59,489 nt of DNA from positions 1-59,489 of the forward strand of contig CAWUIO010000028.1 of NCBI GenBank assembly GCA_963922455.1, in the 5' to 3' direction. The notes under the pieces are model-generated. The model was given only the letters and a program-made list of their open reading frames with translations, had not been told where the DNA came from and searched no databases. The first letter of the stretch is position 1; every line of letters starts with the position of its first letter. Below, in pieces: positions 1 through 8,455 of the stretch. Both the position numbers and the translations under genes were made by a program. The stretch comes from CAWUIO01 sp963922455. Lineage in GTDB: Bacteria > Bacteroidota > Bacteroidia > Cytophagales > Microscillaceae.

Positions 1-1804
1 TAGACTCATCGTCAAATTTGGAGTCTTTGGCTACCACATAACCTTCTTTAAAGATTTCATCAAACTGTCCGTGGCCGGCAAAGAAAATAAACAACTGATC
101 TTTGTTATCGTATTGCTGCTTGATGTAATCCTTAATGGTTAGCATTACTTTTTCTTTGCTTGGGTTCTCGAGTAATTGAACATCAAACCCGTAGATACGT
201 TCTAAGTCTTCTCGGATAGAACGGGCATCGCTTACCGGGTTGGCCAGGTCGCCCCACGAATCATAATAATTGGTAGCAATCAATAAGGCCCGGTTTTTAC
301 CCATCATGGTATTTGCGACAGGGGCCGGGCTAACTGGGGCTTGGGCCTTGCGTTCGGCGACAAAAGTCTTGGTAGTTTCATTCCCCCGCTTATCAAAAGC
401 TCTCACGGTAATAAAGTTTTTCTCCTCTTTTAGAAGGGTTTGGCCATCGAAGTGCCCATCGGAGGTAAGCCGGGCTGGGTTACCATTTATCAACACTTTC
501 TCGATACCACTTTCATCACTGGCCACTCCTAAAACCGTTAGTTTTTCGGCCGATTCTACCGTAATAATCCCTCGTACTGAGGCAACTGGCGAGGTAATCC
601 GGATCACCGGCGGCGTATTGTCTGTATTCTCTTTATCTATTTTCGTTTTTAAGAATAAGGCCTTACTAGCGTCTATTTTAAGCTTTCGGGCTTGTTTAAT
701 GGCGATTTGCGTATGCTCCCGAGCCAAGACTGTCTTGCGTAAACGGAATAAAATCCGGGCATATAATAGGTTGGTCCGGTAGCTATCTTCCAGTTCTAAA
801 GCTTTTACCGCCCACTGTTCGGCTTGGGTAAAAATCCGCTCTTCCTGGCTAGGGTTATCCACATACTTTTCCACATAATCGGCAATAAGAAAATAGTCTT
901 TTGCCCGGTGAGCGGTCTTCATATAAATATGAACATCGTAATTATATCGCTCAAATTCATTGGTATTATAAGACGCGATCCCTCGGATTATGTAGGCAGG
1001 CAAAAAGCGTCGGTTATTGTAAATGGAACGCTTAGCATCTTTTAGGGCTCCGGCATTATTGCCTAAAAATAATTTTAAGCGGGCACGGTCGTAGTAGGCT
1101 TGAGAGTTACGCGAATCTAAATTGATTGCTGCGGTAAACTCTTCTAATGCTTTTTGGTACTGACCCGTGAGGTCATAATAATACGCGAGGTTATTGTGCA
1201 GCTCGGAGTCATTGGGTTCTTCGGTTACGGCAGCAGATAAGTGGGTATAGGCTTCTTCGGTTTGGCCTTTGTCCAACTGGATCAAGCCTTGCACACTAAG
1301 GGCCCGGTAGTAACCGGGTACAAGTTCCAAAGCTTTTTGGCAGTCGTTTAAGGCTTGAGAATATTGCTTTCGCTTACGATACAGACCGGCTCGGCGAACA
1401 AAATATAATTCGTTGGTTGGGGCGATTTTAATGGCCTCATTAAAATCAAGTAAGGCTAAATCTAATTGGTTTAGGACGTTGTGTACCAAACCCCGCTTGT
1501 AATAGCTCATAGAAGAGCTTCTAGGCTCTAAGGAGATAGCCCGGTTTAAATCTTGTAAGGCATCCTGATAGCGGCCTATTTCAAAATAAGCTTCTCCCCG
1601 ATGGTAATAAGCTTCTTCGTAAGTATCATCTAATTTAACGGCTTCGGTGAAATCTTTAATTGCTTCGGTATAAACTCCGGCTTGCTGTTTCTCCTTACCA
1701 CGCTCGACCAACTCGTGGGCATCTTGAGCAAAGACAGTTGAAGAGATGATTAGAATAAAAAAGATCGAGATGTAAGCTACCAATGAACGAATCTCAATTT
1801 CCAT
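1..1804 (-). CDS. TPR / Ig-like / caspase-fold (peptidase C14-like) protein, partial
   Basis: I translated this reading frame directly; it is open from ATG 1804 to the left edge (601 codons seen). It starts with a signal peptide ending near VFAQ (residue 27), so export is likely. About ten TPR repeats follow (roughly residues 30-330). Next is a beta-sandwich-like segment (about 390-475) with the pattern 'SDESGIEKVLING...AFDKRGNET', common in bacterial Ig-like modules. A caspase-fold domain begins near residue 500: 'NRALLIATNYYD', then 'LFIFFAGHGQ' with the catalytic-dyad histidine at residue 578. The partner cysteine normally lies some 40 residues further on, outside the window, so catalytic competence cannot be judged. 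No partner gene is visible. The role is unknown; proteolysis or signalling is inferred from the fold only. Confidence 0.85.
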   Translation of the reverse strand, partial: MEIEIRSLVAYISIFFILIISSTVFAQDAHELVERGKEKQQAGVYTEAIKDFTEAVKLDDTYEEAYYHRGEAYFEIGRYQDALQDLNRAISLEPRSSSMSYYKRGLVHNVLNQLDLALLDFNEAIKIAPTNELYFVRRAGLYRKRKQYSQALNDCQKALELVPGYYRALSVQGLIQLDKGQTEEAYTHLSAAVTEEPNDSELHNNLAYYYDLTGQYQKALEEFTAAINLDSRNSQAYYDRARLKLFLGNNAGALKDAKRSIYNNRRFLPAYIIRGIASYNTNEFERYNYDVHIYMKTAHRAKDYFLIADYVEKYVDNPSQEERIFTQAEQWAVKALELEDSYRTNLLYARILFRLRKTVLAREHTQIAIKQARKLKIDASKALFLKTKIDKENTDNTPPVIRITSPVASVRGIITVESAEKLTVLGVASDESGIEKVLINGNPARLTSDGHFDGQTLLKEEKNFITVRAFDKRGNETTKTFVAERKAQAPVSPAPVANTMMGKNRALLIATNYYDSWGDLANPVSDARSIREDLERIYGFDVQLLENPSKEKVMLTIKDYIKQQYDNKDQLFIFFAGHGQFDEIFKEGYVVAKDSKFDDES

Positions 1805-2051
1805 AGTGATGATAGAATGTAACAACCGAAGTTGTCGTTTGTATGAATCCCTGATTGTTTTTTTGTTTTAAACTTAACGTAAATTGGGTGATTTTAGTAA
1901 GTCTGACGACTACAAATAAATACTTTTTCTTGCAATCATGCAATATTGGCCAATATTATTGCCTTGGAATGAAAATGCATACTTTCTATGCAAGTTTTTC
2001 TATATCATACTGTTTTTTGGCCGTTTAGGTTGTAGTTTCACAAGGGAATGT

Positions 2052-2810
2052 TCAAGAATTCCAAATTTCCCAAGCTTTCTCAGCTTGTAAGTAAAGCATC
2101 TCAAGTCCACCTTTTACCCGGGAGTGGTATTCGGCTGCCTTTTTTAAAAACAGGGTTTCCTCGGGGTTATACACTAAATCGAAGCATAGGTGCTTAGCGC
2201 TTAAATGCTGATAGGGGAGCATTGGGAAGGTATCTACCTTGGGGTGCATCCCTAAGGGGGTGGTGTTTATTATGAGCTGATAGTCCCTTAGGATTTTTTC
2301 ATTAATATTTTCGTAAAGGAGAGACCTTACATGCTTTTTGCTTCGAGATACCAAACGATAGGGGATTTTCAACGATTTTAAAGCCGCTTGAACCGCTTTG
2401 GAAGCACCGCCGGTACCTAAAACCAGGGCCTTGAAACCTTCTAAGCTGTGTATATTTTTGAGATGGCCCAATTCATGACTTAGAGATTGCAAGAATCCAT
2501 AATAATCGGAGTTGTATCCGGTTAGCTTCCCTTGAGCATTGACTTTGATGACATTGACGGCCTTTACTTCTTGTGCCGAATCGGCTAAGCCATGAAGATA
2601 GGGAATTATTTTTTCTTTGTAAGGGATGGTCACATTAAGCCCTCTTATTTCCGGGTTGTCGCGTAATAAGCGAGGAAAGTCTTCTATTTGCTCAAGCTCA
2701 TACAATTGATAGCTTACACCCGCTATCTTTTCGGACTGAAACTTCTGCGTGAAGTATTTTTCTGAAAAGGAATGGGAGAGTGGATAACCAATCAGTCCGA
2801 ATTTTCTCAT
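2052..2810 (-). CDS. aroE: Shikimate dehydrogenase (NADP+)
   Basis: It reduces 3-dehydroshikimate to shikimate with NADPH in the cytoplasmic chorismate pathway. The 252 residues are a normal AroE length. The N-terminal substrate domain has 'IGYPLSHSFSE' (residues 7-17) and the catalytic lysine in 'NVTIPYKEK' (Lys65). Asn86 and the catalytic acid in 'TGYNSDYYGF' (Asp102) are at the expected family positions. The Rossmann domain has the glycine loop 'VLGTGGASKAV' near residue 130. It is the last gene of a minus-strand run, 87 bp after the DUF368 gene, so it may be co-transcribed or have its own promoter. Identification is firm. Confidence 0.96.
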   Translation of the reverse strand: MRKFGLIGYPLSHSFSEKYFTQKFQSEKIAGVSYQLYELEQIEDFPRLLRDNPEIRGLNVTIPYKEKIIPYLHGLADSAQEVKAVNVIKVNAQGKLTGYNSDYYGFLQSLSHELGHLKNIHSLEGFKALVLGTGGASKAVQAALKSLKIPYRLVSRSKKHVRSLLYENINEKILRDYQLIINTTPLGMHPKVDTFPMLPYQHLSAKHLCFDLVYNPEETLFLKKAAEYHSRVKGGLEMLYLQAEKAWEIWNS

Positions 2811-2897
2811 ATACTTTGTTTTTTAACACTTTAAGCAAATTTGAATAAAAATGCAAGAGAACCCGGATGATGTTTGCTTGATAAATTGAGGCTTATC

Positions 2898-3827
2898 TTA
2901 CTTTTGAGATGGAAGCAACTTTTCTAATAAATAAACTAATAAAAACCCAAAAACAGCTAGTAAAATGGCTCCAAACAAATAGGAAGCCTCTTGGGTTTGG
3001 GCCGCAAAGTCCCAAGGCAACACATTTTGCTGTACCAGGGGCTTTATCACGCCATGCCTATCCTCATACGTTTCTAGGGTGATTTTCCAAGGCCACACTT
3101 TCCAAAGAGACCCTAGCATAACCCCAGTTAAAAAAGCGATGGTAAGGTCATGGTATTTTTTAAGAAGCCAGTTGATTAAGTGAGAAAAGCTTAGTAAACC
3201 AATCACACAACCAGCTAAAAATGTAGCCACAATACTTATCGAAAAGTCTTTAATAGCCGAAAAAATAAATTGATACTTTCCCAAGAGCACCAGGATAAAA
3301 CTACCCGATATCCCTGGCAAAATCATGGCACAAATTGCGATAGCTCCGGATAGAAAAATAAACGGTAGATTTTCTGGGGTTTCCGTGCGGCCCAGTATAC
3401 TTACCCCTAAACCCAAAGCAATTCCTAGAACACAAGAAACAAGTACGGGTAGGGTCCAGCGAGGAATTTGACGGGCTATCAACCAAGCCGAAGCAATGAT
3501 AAGCCCGAAAAAAAAGGACCACAGTAAAATAGGGTATTGGTCTAAGAGATAGAGAATTACCCGGGAGAAAATCACGAGGGAAGTTCCTATGCCCAAAAAG
3601 AGCGTGAGCAAGAAACTCCCGTGCACGTGTTTCCATAAGGCCGATAATTGGAAAGTTCTGAGTAATCGAATGGCTTCGCCATCGATAGAACGGAGTGATT
3701 CTATCAACTCTTCGTAAATACCTGTAATAAAGGCAATGGTACCTCCAGAAACTCCGGGAACAGCATCGGCTGCTCCCATGGCCAAACCTTTCAGGTAAAG
3801 TAAAACGAAACTTCGTAGTGAACTCAT
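2898..3827 (-). CDS. DUF368 membrane protein, predicted undecaprenyl-phosphate translocase
   Basis: This is a polytopic membrane protein of 309 residues. It has the family hallmark 'GAADAVPGVSGGTIAFITG' near the N-terminus and a second related motif, 'AMILPGISGSFILVLLG', in the middle. The two PGxSG motifs point to an internally duplicated, probably inverted-topology fold. DUF368 proteins have been shown in other bacteria to return undecaprenyl phosphate across the cytoplasmic membrane for cell-wall and surface-glycan synthesis, so that role is the likely one here. The gene follows the phosphosulfolactate synthase gene by 5 bp, which implies an operon. Family membership is clear; the lipid-carrier role is transferred from homologues. 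Confidence 0.9.
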   Translation of the reverse strand: MSSLRSFVLLYLKGLAMGAADAVPGVSGGTIAFITGIYEELIESLRSIDGEAIRLLRTFQLSALWKHVHGSFLLTLFLGIGTSLVIFSRVILYLLDQYPILLWSFFFGLIIASAWLIARQIPRWTLPVLVSCVLGIALGLGVSILGRTETPENLPFIFLSGAIAICAMILPGISGSFILVLLGKYQFIFSAIKDFSISIVATFLAGCVIGLLSFSHLINWLLKKYHDLTIAFLTGVMLGSLWKVWPWKITLETYEDRHGVIKPLVQQNVLPWDFAAQTQEASYLFGAILLAVFGFLLVYLLEKLLPSQK

Positions 3828-3832
3828 GAATT

Positions 3833-4618
3833 TTATAAAAGATTTTGCTCTGAGCCGGGTTTAAGAAAATGACTAAATGTATCCCCTCTGATACCCAAGC
3901 GGAGGGTTTCTAAGGGAATCACCTCCCGGGGAGCAATATTTCCTAAGTTTACATTGGATCCAATTAATTTGACAAACCAAACCTGTTGGGATTTTTGAGG
4001 AGCCTCCCAGATAATCTTCTGATACGGGATCTTCGTTAAAATCTCTTGTACCAATCCCGAACGGACTTCACCCGTGGAGCGGAAGAGGCCAACGGTACCA
4101 CTCTCTCGAGCTTCTCCGATCACTTTCCAGGCTCCCGCATCTAGTTCAGCTTGCATCAATTCAATCCACTTGTAGGGCGGGATAATCTTTTCTACATCTT
4201 TGGACCCTACTTCTGAGAGTACTTTGACCTGCTCGGCGAGGATGCTGATATATTCGCACTTTTTCTTGTGCTCAATTTCAATAGAACCATCCGAAACTTC
4301 TACTAAAGGAATTTGGTACTTATCCAAGACCCGACGGTAGTCATCAAACTGTCCACGAACCAAGAAGGCCTCAAACAAGGTCCCACCAAAATAGCAAGTG
4401 ATCCCAGCTTCTTTGAATAGGTCTAACTTTTTTTGAAGGTTATTGGTCACATAGGAAGTGGCCCACCCTAATTTCACGATATCAATATACTGTCCTGAGG
4501 TTTCAATAAGGTCTTCTACTTCTCTCAGGCTCAAGCCTTTGTCCATGACCATCGTGATCCCGTAGTCCCGCGTTTTTTCGGTACGTTCGGGTAGATTGTT
4601 TAGCACGTAATTAACCAT
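3833..4618 (-). CDS. Phosphosulfolactate synthase (ComA family)
   Basis: The 261-residue protein opens with 'YGITMVMDKGLSLREVEDL' and continues with 'VKLGWATSY' and 'ITCYFGGTLFEAF', a pattern typical of ComA. ComA adds sulfite to phosphoenolpyruvate to give 2-phosphosulfolactate. In methanogens this leads to coenzyme M. In Bacteroidota no coenzyme M is made, and a role in supplying sulfonate (cysteate) for capnine-type sulfonolipids is a plausible inference, not proven by this sequence. None of the later genes (phosphatase, dehydrogenase, cysteate acyltransferase) is visible in the window. It sits between a TPR gene (4-bp gap) and DUF368 (5-bp gap), so the three should be one transcript. Confidence 0.9.
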   Translation of the reverse strand: MVNYVLNNLPERTEKTRDYGITMVMDKGLSLREVEDLIETSGQYIDIVKLGWATSYVTNNLQKKLDLFKEAGITCYFGGTLFEAFLVRGQFDDYRRVLDKYQIPLVEVSDGSIEIEHKKKCEYISILAEQVKVLSEVGSKDVEKIIPPYKWIELMQAELDAGAWKVIGEARESGTVGLFRSTGEVRSGLVQEILTKIPYQKIIWEAPQKSQQVWFVKLIGSNVNLGNIAPREVIPLETLRLGIRGDTFSHFLKPGSEQNLL

Positions 4619-4622
4619 ATAT

Positions 4623-6062
4623 TTAATCCTGTCTAAATTTCTCGATGATTTTATAAAGCACCTTTTGGGTTTCTAGTTCGGGAAAAAATTCGTAAAGGCA
4701 GGTATGGGCTTCATAATTTAAAATTAAGCCTTGCTCTAAACGGTTTAGTGCTTCTTGATAGTACCCGGCATTTAATTGGTAGGCGGCAGCCCGGTAATAT
4801 AAAAGAGATTCTTCGGGGCATTCTTCAATACCCTCTTGAATGAGCGCTATGGCCTTGTCTTCGTCTCCTAACTCATAATAAACATACGACCAGTTAAGCC
4901 ATAACTTGGGGTTTTCTGGAAAGAGTTGGCTGGATTTTTCGTAAGCTTCCAGGCTATTGATCACGTTTCCAATTTTGTACTCCGTATCGGCAATGGCCAG
5001 CCAATAATCTTCGTTTTCGGGGGAAATTTGAGCCGCCTTTTTATAAAAGTGTAAAGCTTCCATCCATCGTTCTAGGGCATACTTGCACGTTCCTAAGCCA
5101 AACCAAGCTTCATCCCAAGATGGGTCTTGTTTGGAGGCTTCCCGATAATTGATCAAAGCCGAGTCATAATCATCCATTTTTTCATAAGCGGCCCCCAGGC
5201 AGCATAATAAGTCTGGGCTAGCATCTCCGTGTACCAAGGCCGAAGTGTACGCTTTTTGCGCTTCCCGGTAATTTTGCATATTCATATAAATATGCCCTGT
5301 CTCGTAATATGCCAAGGAAAAATCTTCTTTAACCAAACTTGCGTAATCCAAGGCTTGTAAGGCGTCTTCATATCTTCTTATGCGGGCGTAAGCCAAACCC
5401 AAATTAAACCACGCTTGCGAAGAAAAAGGGTCATCATCTGTAAACCCTTCATAAAAGTCAAGGTTTTTTTCTAGCTCACCGATCAATTCCAAACAATAGT
5501 TCAGCTCATACACCGCATCTTCTTGCCGGTGATTTAGGGTGATTGCTTCTTTGTAATGCCGGATAGCATCTCGATACTTTCCTAGGTTTTGATACGCAAA
5601 GGCAATGCGGCAATGAATTTCATCTGGGTTGGACGAAAGCGGCAGGGCCTCTTCCAAAAGGGTAAGGGCCTGAGCATAATCTCCCAGTTGGGTGTAAATG
5701 GTTTCCTTCAAAAGCAATAGATCGGAGTCCATCGGGTGGATGGTATCGAGGTAATCGGTGATCTCTAAGGCCTTTTCGGGCTCTCCGCTTAAAGACAAGA
5801 TTTGGGCTTTATAGAGTAACAAATCACTCGTAAAAGGATGTTGCTCACAAGCAAATTCACAAGCCTTTAAGGCGGCACCAAAGCGTTTTCTTTGCTTATA
5901 ATATTCAATCACTAAGGCAAACTCTTCAAACTCGAAAAAATAATGCGCCTGATCGGACATCATGCCCTCGTATCTTTTTACAATACTTTCGGCGTCTTTA
6001 TCTCTGAAACTTTCTTCCATACAAATTATCTCATTAAAGTTTACCTCATCACGAAGGTCCAT
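4623..6062 (-). CDS. Tetratricopeptide repeat protein
   Basis: The protein has 479 residues and is built almost wholly of TPR units; repeats such as 'AWFNLGLAYARIRRYEDALQ' and 'AWFGLGTCKYALERWMEAL' recur about every 34 residues from roughly residue 50 to the end. There is no signal peptide or membrane segment, so it is probably a cytoplasmic scaffold. Start: ATG 6062 is used; an internal Met at residue 15 (MEESFRDKDAE) is an alternative. It is the first of a tightly spaced group with phosphosulfolactate synthase and DUF368, after the epimerase gene 43 bp upstream. The partner proteins cannot be told from the sequence. Confidence 0.9.
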   Translation of the reverse strand: MDLRDEVNFNEIICMEESFRDKDAESIVKRYEGMMSDQAHYFFEFEEFALVIEYYKQRKRFGAALKACEFACEQHPFTSDLLLYKAQILSLSGEPEKALEITDYLDTIHPMDSDLLLLKETIYTQLGDYAQALTLLEEALPLSSNPDEIHCRIAFAYQNLGKYRDAIRHYKEAITLNHRQEDAVYELNYCLELIGELEKNLDFYEGFTDDDPFSSQAWFNLGLAYARIRRYEDALQALDYASLVKEDFSLAYYETGHIYMNMQNYREAQKAYTSALVHGDASPDLLCCLGAAYEKMDDYDSALINYREASKQDPSWDEAWFGLGTCKYALERWMEALHFYKKAAQISPENEDYWLAIADTEYKIGNVINSLEAYEKSSQLFPENPKLWLNWSYVYYELGDEDKAIALIQEGIEECPEESLLYYRAAAYQLNAGYYQEALNRLEQGLILNYEAHTCLYEFFPELETQKVLYKIIEKFRQD

Positions 6063-6105
6063 GGGATACTCTCAAGGTCAGAGAAGCACGTATCCAAAGT
6101 TACAA

Positions 6106-7086
6106 TTAAAACTGATATTTCTCACGTAGAATAGTGCAAGTCCATTGTAGGGTCTCTCCGAGGGGGCGAAATTTTTGATGAAGCATTTTTTGCACTTTTT
6201 CGGAACTATAGCGAAAGCTAAGCCGGGACAATTTGGCCGTTTCCCGGGTCAAAATGGGGGTTTGGCCGCTAAGCCAACTATACACTTTAAATATGCGCCA
6301 TAATATCTCTGCTAAGAACGGATAAAGGGGGTAGCTTGGTTTCCTCCGGGCCATTAATTTAGAAGCATGGCCCAAAAACTCTTTATAGGGAACGTGCCCC
6401 CCATTCAGGATGAAACGCTCTCCATGAATATCGGAAAAACTCGCTTTCACCACTGCTTCGGCCACATCCCGAACATCCACATAACTTATGCCCCCTGGGG
6501 GATAAAAAGGGTTATTTTTCCAAACATGACGAAACAATTGGGTGCTGCTACGCTGCCAATCTCCGGGCCCGATAACCACCGATGGGTTTAAAATAATGGT
6601 CGCTAAGCCCTCAGCCTCGGCCCGCCATACCTCCATCTCTGCCTGGTGCTTACTCTGCGCATAGTGGCTATTCAAACTAGATTCCTCCCATTTACTCGTT
6701 TCATCAATAGTTTTTTGATGATCCGAACGCCCCAAAGCCGCGATAGAACTTAGAAAACAAAACTTCTTAACCCGATTTTTTTGGGCGGCGTATAGCATAT
6801 TCCGGGTTCCTTCCACATTCACCTGATACATCGTTTTGATATCTCGTGGCATAAAGGAAACCACAGCTGCCCCGTGAATGATCACTTCTGCCCCTTGGCT
6901 GTACTCTTCCATCAAAGAAACATCGAGTACGTCCCCCTCCTTCCATTCCACTCGATCTTCTACATCTGCTAATAAAGACATATCGGTTCTCGCGCGTCGG
7001 ATTGCCCGTACCGTATGACCGGTTTGGATCAACTCACGAATTATAAAACTACCAATAAGGCCACTGGCACCGGTGACAAATACCAT
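6106..7086 (-). CDS. NAD(P)-dependent epimerase/dehydratase, extended SDR family
   Basis: The Rossmann loop 'VFVTGASGLIGSF' sits right at the N-terminus, with the acidic pattern 'KEGDVLD' and the catalytic 'YAQSKHQAE' (YxxxK) further on. I take ATG 7086 as the start: it puts the glycine loop at residue 7, as in the family, and 'TAGGAAAT' precedes it. The reading frame stays open upstream only to a TTG at 7119. The sequence type (dihydroflavonol reductase / 3-beta-hydroxysteroid dehydrogenase-like) does not define a substrate. It heads the minus-strand run that ends with aroE. Confidence 0.9.
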   Translation of the reverse strand: MVFVTGASGLIGSFIIRELIQTGHTVRAIRRARTDMSLLADVEDRVEWKEGDVLDVSLMEEYSQGAEVIIHGAAVVSFMPRDIKTMYQVNVEGTRNMLYAAQKNRVKKFCFLSSIAALGRSDHQKTIDETSKWEESSLNSHYAQSKHQAEMEVWRAEAEGLATIILNPSVVIGPGDWQRSSTQLFRHVWKNNPFYPPGGISYVDVRDVAEAVVKASFSDIHGERFILNGGHVPYKEFLGHASKLMARRKPSYPLYPFLAEILWRIFKVYSWLSGQTPILTRETAKLSRLSFRYSSEKVQKMLHQKFRPLGETLQWTCTILREKYQF

Positions 7087-7229
7087 ATTTCCTAAGGAAT
7101 AAAATGGATGGATCAACAAAGCTAAAGAAAAATAAGAAATTATCTTTTGGTAGGATCGAAGTTCTCAACGAAGGGATTCCGGGAATACGTAAAATATATT
7201 ACTTTTCTAAGAAATGACTAGCCAAATTA

Positions 7230-7362
7230 GGGGCTTACCCGCGCTCAAGAAGTACGTGGCAAACGTGACAAACCCTGCCCGGCGCGGGTCGGGCTCTCGC
7301 TACTCGCTGCCTTTCCCCGCAAGGCCAACACGAGCTCAAACAGGCCGCTCCATCCCTAAGCC
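7230..7362 (+). repeat. Dispersed structured repeat, copy R1
   Basis: This copy belongs to a family seen eight times in the window. It starts with GGGGCTT, ends with CTAAGCC, and has the conserved core CGGGTCGGGCTCTCGCTACTCGC. The inner stem is ACCCGCGC / GCGCGGGT, an A-T pair replacing the G-C pair of most copies. It lies in the 7087-7681 gene-free stretch, facing copy R2. It is one of two copies not just after a same-strand stop codon. The segment between R1 and R2 (7363-7542) shows no gene. Confidence 0.85.
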
Positions 7363-7542
7363 TTGGGAATGATAGAACCCTGCTTGGCCTGCTTGCCTTA
7401 AGCCTCTCCTATCGTCGGGATAAGAGGGTTTGGATTTTCAAGTATTTGCGTACAACTTCCCTGGCAGCATACCAAGAAAATTGAAGCCGTTTATAGTATG
7501 GGTGCTTCCCCCCTTTATCGTCTATTCTCTCTCTTCTTAGAA

Positions 7543-7667
7543 GGCTTAGGGATAGAGGCTTTGTTTGAGCCCGCCGCTGGATGTGGGGGGCCGGCGAGTG
7601 CCGAAAGCCCGACCGGCGCAGGCAGGCATGTTCATCAAGGTATTTATTTCTAGCGCCGGGAAGCCCC
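7543..7667 (-). repeat. Dispersed structured repeat, copy R2
   Basis: This is an inverted partner of R1. Read on the minus strand it begins GGGGCTTCCCGGCGC 14 bp after the stop codon of the PHP phosphatase gene and ends CCCTAAGCC. The inner stem reads CCGGCGC / GCGCCGG, which differs from R1 on both sides but still pairs. A short open frame across this copy (7409-7669) is an artefact of the repeat. Confidence 0.85.
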
Positions 7668-7681
7668 AAATCGGGCGTTTC

Positions 7682-8449
7682 TTAAAGTGTATTATTGAGT
7701 AAGGGATTATCCGAAAGACGGGCAAACACTTTTTTTCGGAACAGCTTGTGCATCAAGTCTAGGTGCTCCATACGGTGGCAGTCTGACCCGATAAAACTCA
7801 CTTGCTTATGGGCAATGAGCCGTTCGGCTATCTCTTGGGCTGCTTTGGAGTAATGGCCCAAAAGGGAGTTTAAGTTGACCTGAAGTAGCACATCCCGTTC
7901 CAAGAGTTTGTGGATCAGTTGGGGATCTTTTTGAACATACACATAGCGCTCTGGGTGGGCCAAGATGGGTCTATAGCCTGAAGATTGCATCTGAAAAATA
8001 GCATCCCAAAGTTGGTAAGGGGCATTGAGATAGGCCGTCTCAAAGAGGATATATTGGTTCCCAAAACTTAGTAAGGGCTCTTCCTGGGCCAATTTATTCA
8101 AAAACCCATCATCCAGATAGTATTCGGCAGCCGCCTCAATCTCTATATCAATTTCTTCCTCTTTTAAATGCGTTTTCAACTCGGCCAGTCTCCCTTGGAT
8201 GATTTCGGGAGTATTCCGGTAAAAATCACTCATCACGTGGGGGGTAGTAATAAGCTTTTTGTAGCCCATTTTTTGAAAAACCCGGATCATGGCGGCCGAT
8301 TCGGCCAAGGTTTTACTTCCATCATCTATCCCGGGAAGGAGATGCGAGTGAATATCGGTATGAACTAATTTTTGTAGAGATTCGCCACCAAACCGGTTTT
8401 TACCTCCTCGGTGCGATTCTCGAGAATTTCTGAAAAAGAAAGTCAACAT
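7682..8449 (-). CDS. PHP-type protein-tyrosine phosphatase of exopolysaccharide control (CpsB/YwqE-like)
   Basis: The metal-binding motif 'HTDIHSHLLPGIDDG' stands near residue 32. It is followed by 'TTPHVMSDFYRNT', 'ILAHPERYVYVQ' and 'SFIGSDCHRMEHLD', giving the His/Asp ligand set of PHP phosphatases. Members of this family dephosphorylate Wzc-type tyrosine kinases and so control polymer length or export. The neighbouring kinase gene ends only 6 bp upstream, so the phosphatase and its probable substrate are co-transcribed. The length of 255 residues is usual. The first 27 residues, before the metal-binding domain, are basic. Confidence 0.92.
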   Translation of the reverse strand: MLTFFFRNSRESHRGGKNRFGGESLQKLVHTDIHSHLLPGIDDGSKTLAESAAMIRVFQKMGYKKLITTPHVMSDFYRNTPEIIQGRLAELKTHLKEEEIDIEIEAAAEYYLDDGFLNKLAQEEPLLSFGNQYILFETAYLNAPYQLWDAIFQMQSSGYRPILAHPERYVYVQKDPQLIHKLLERDVLLQVNLNSLLGHYSKAAQEIAERLIAHKQVSFIGSDCHRMEHLDLMHKLFRKKVFARLSDNPLLNNTL

Positions 8450-8455
8450 GTATAT

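Noticed and set aside
270..1045. Plus-strand frames at the left edge
   Set aside because: They are antisense to the TPR-caspase gene, whose minus-strand frame shows clear domains.
7409..7669. 86-residue minus-strand frame
   Set aside because: It lies in repeat R2 and its surroundings; Pro/Arg-rich with no domain; stems force open frames.
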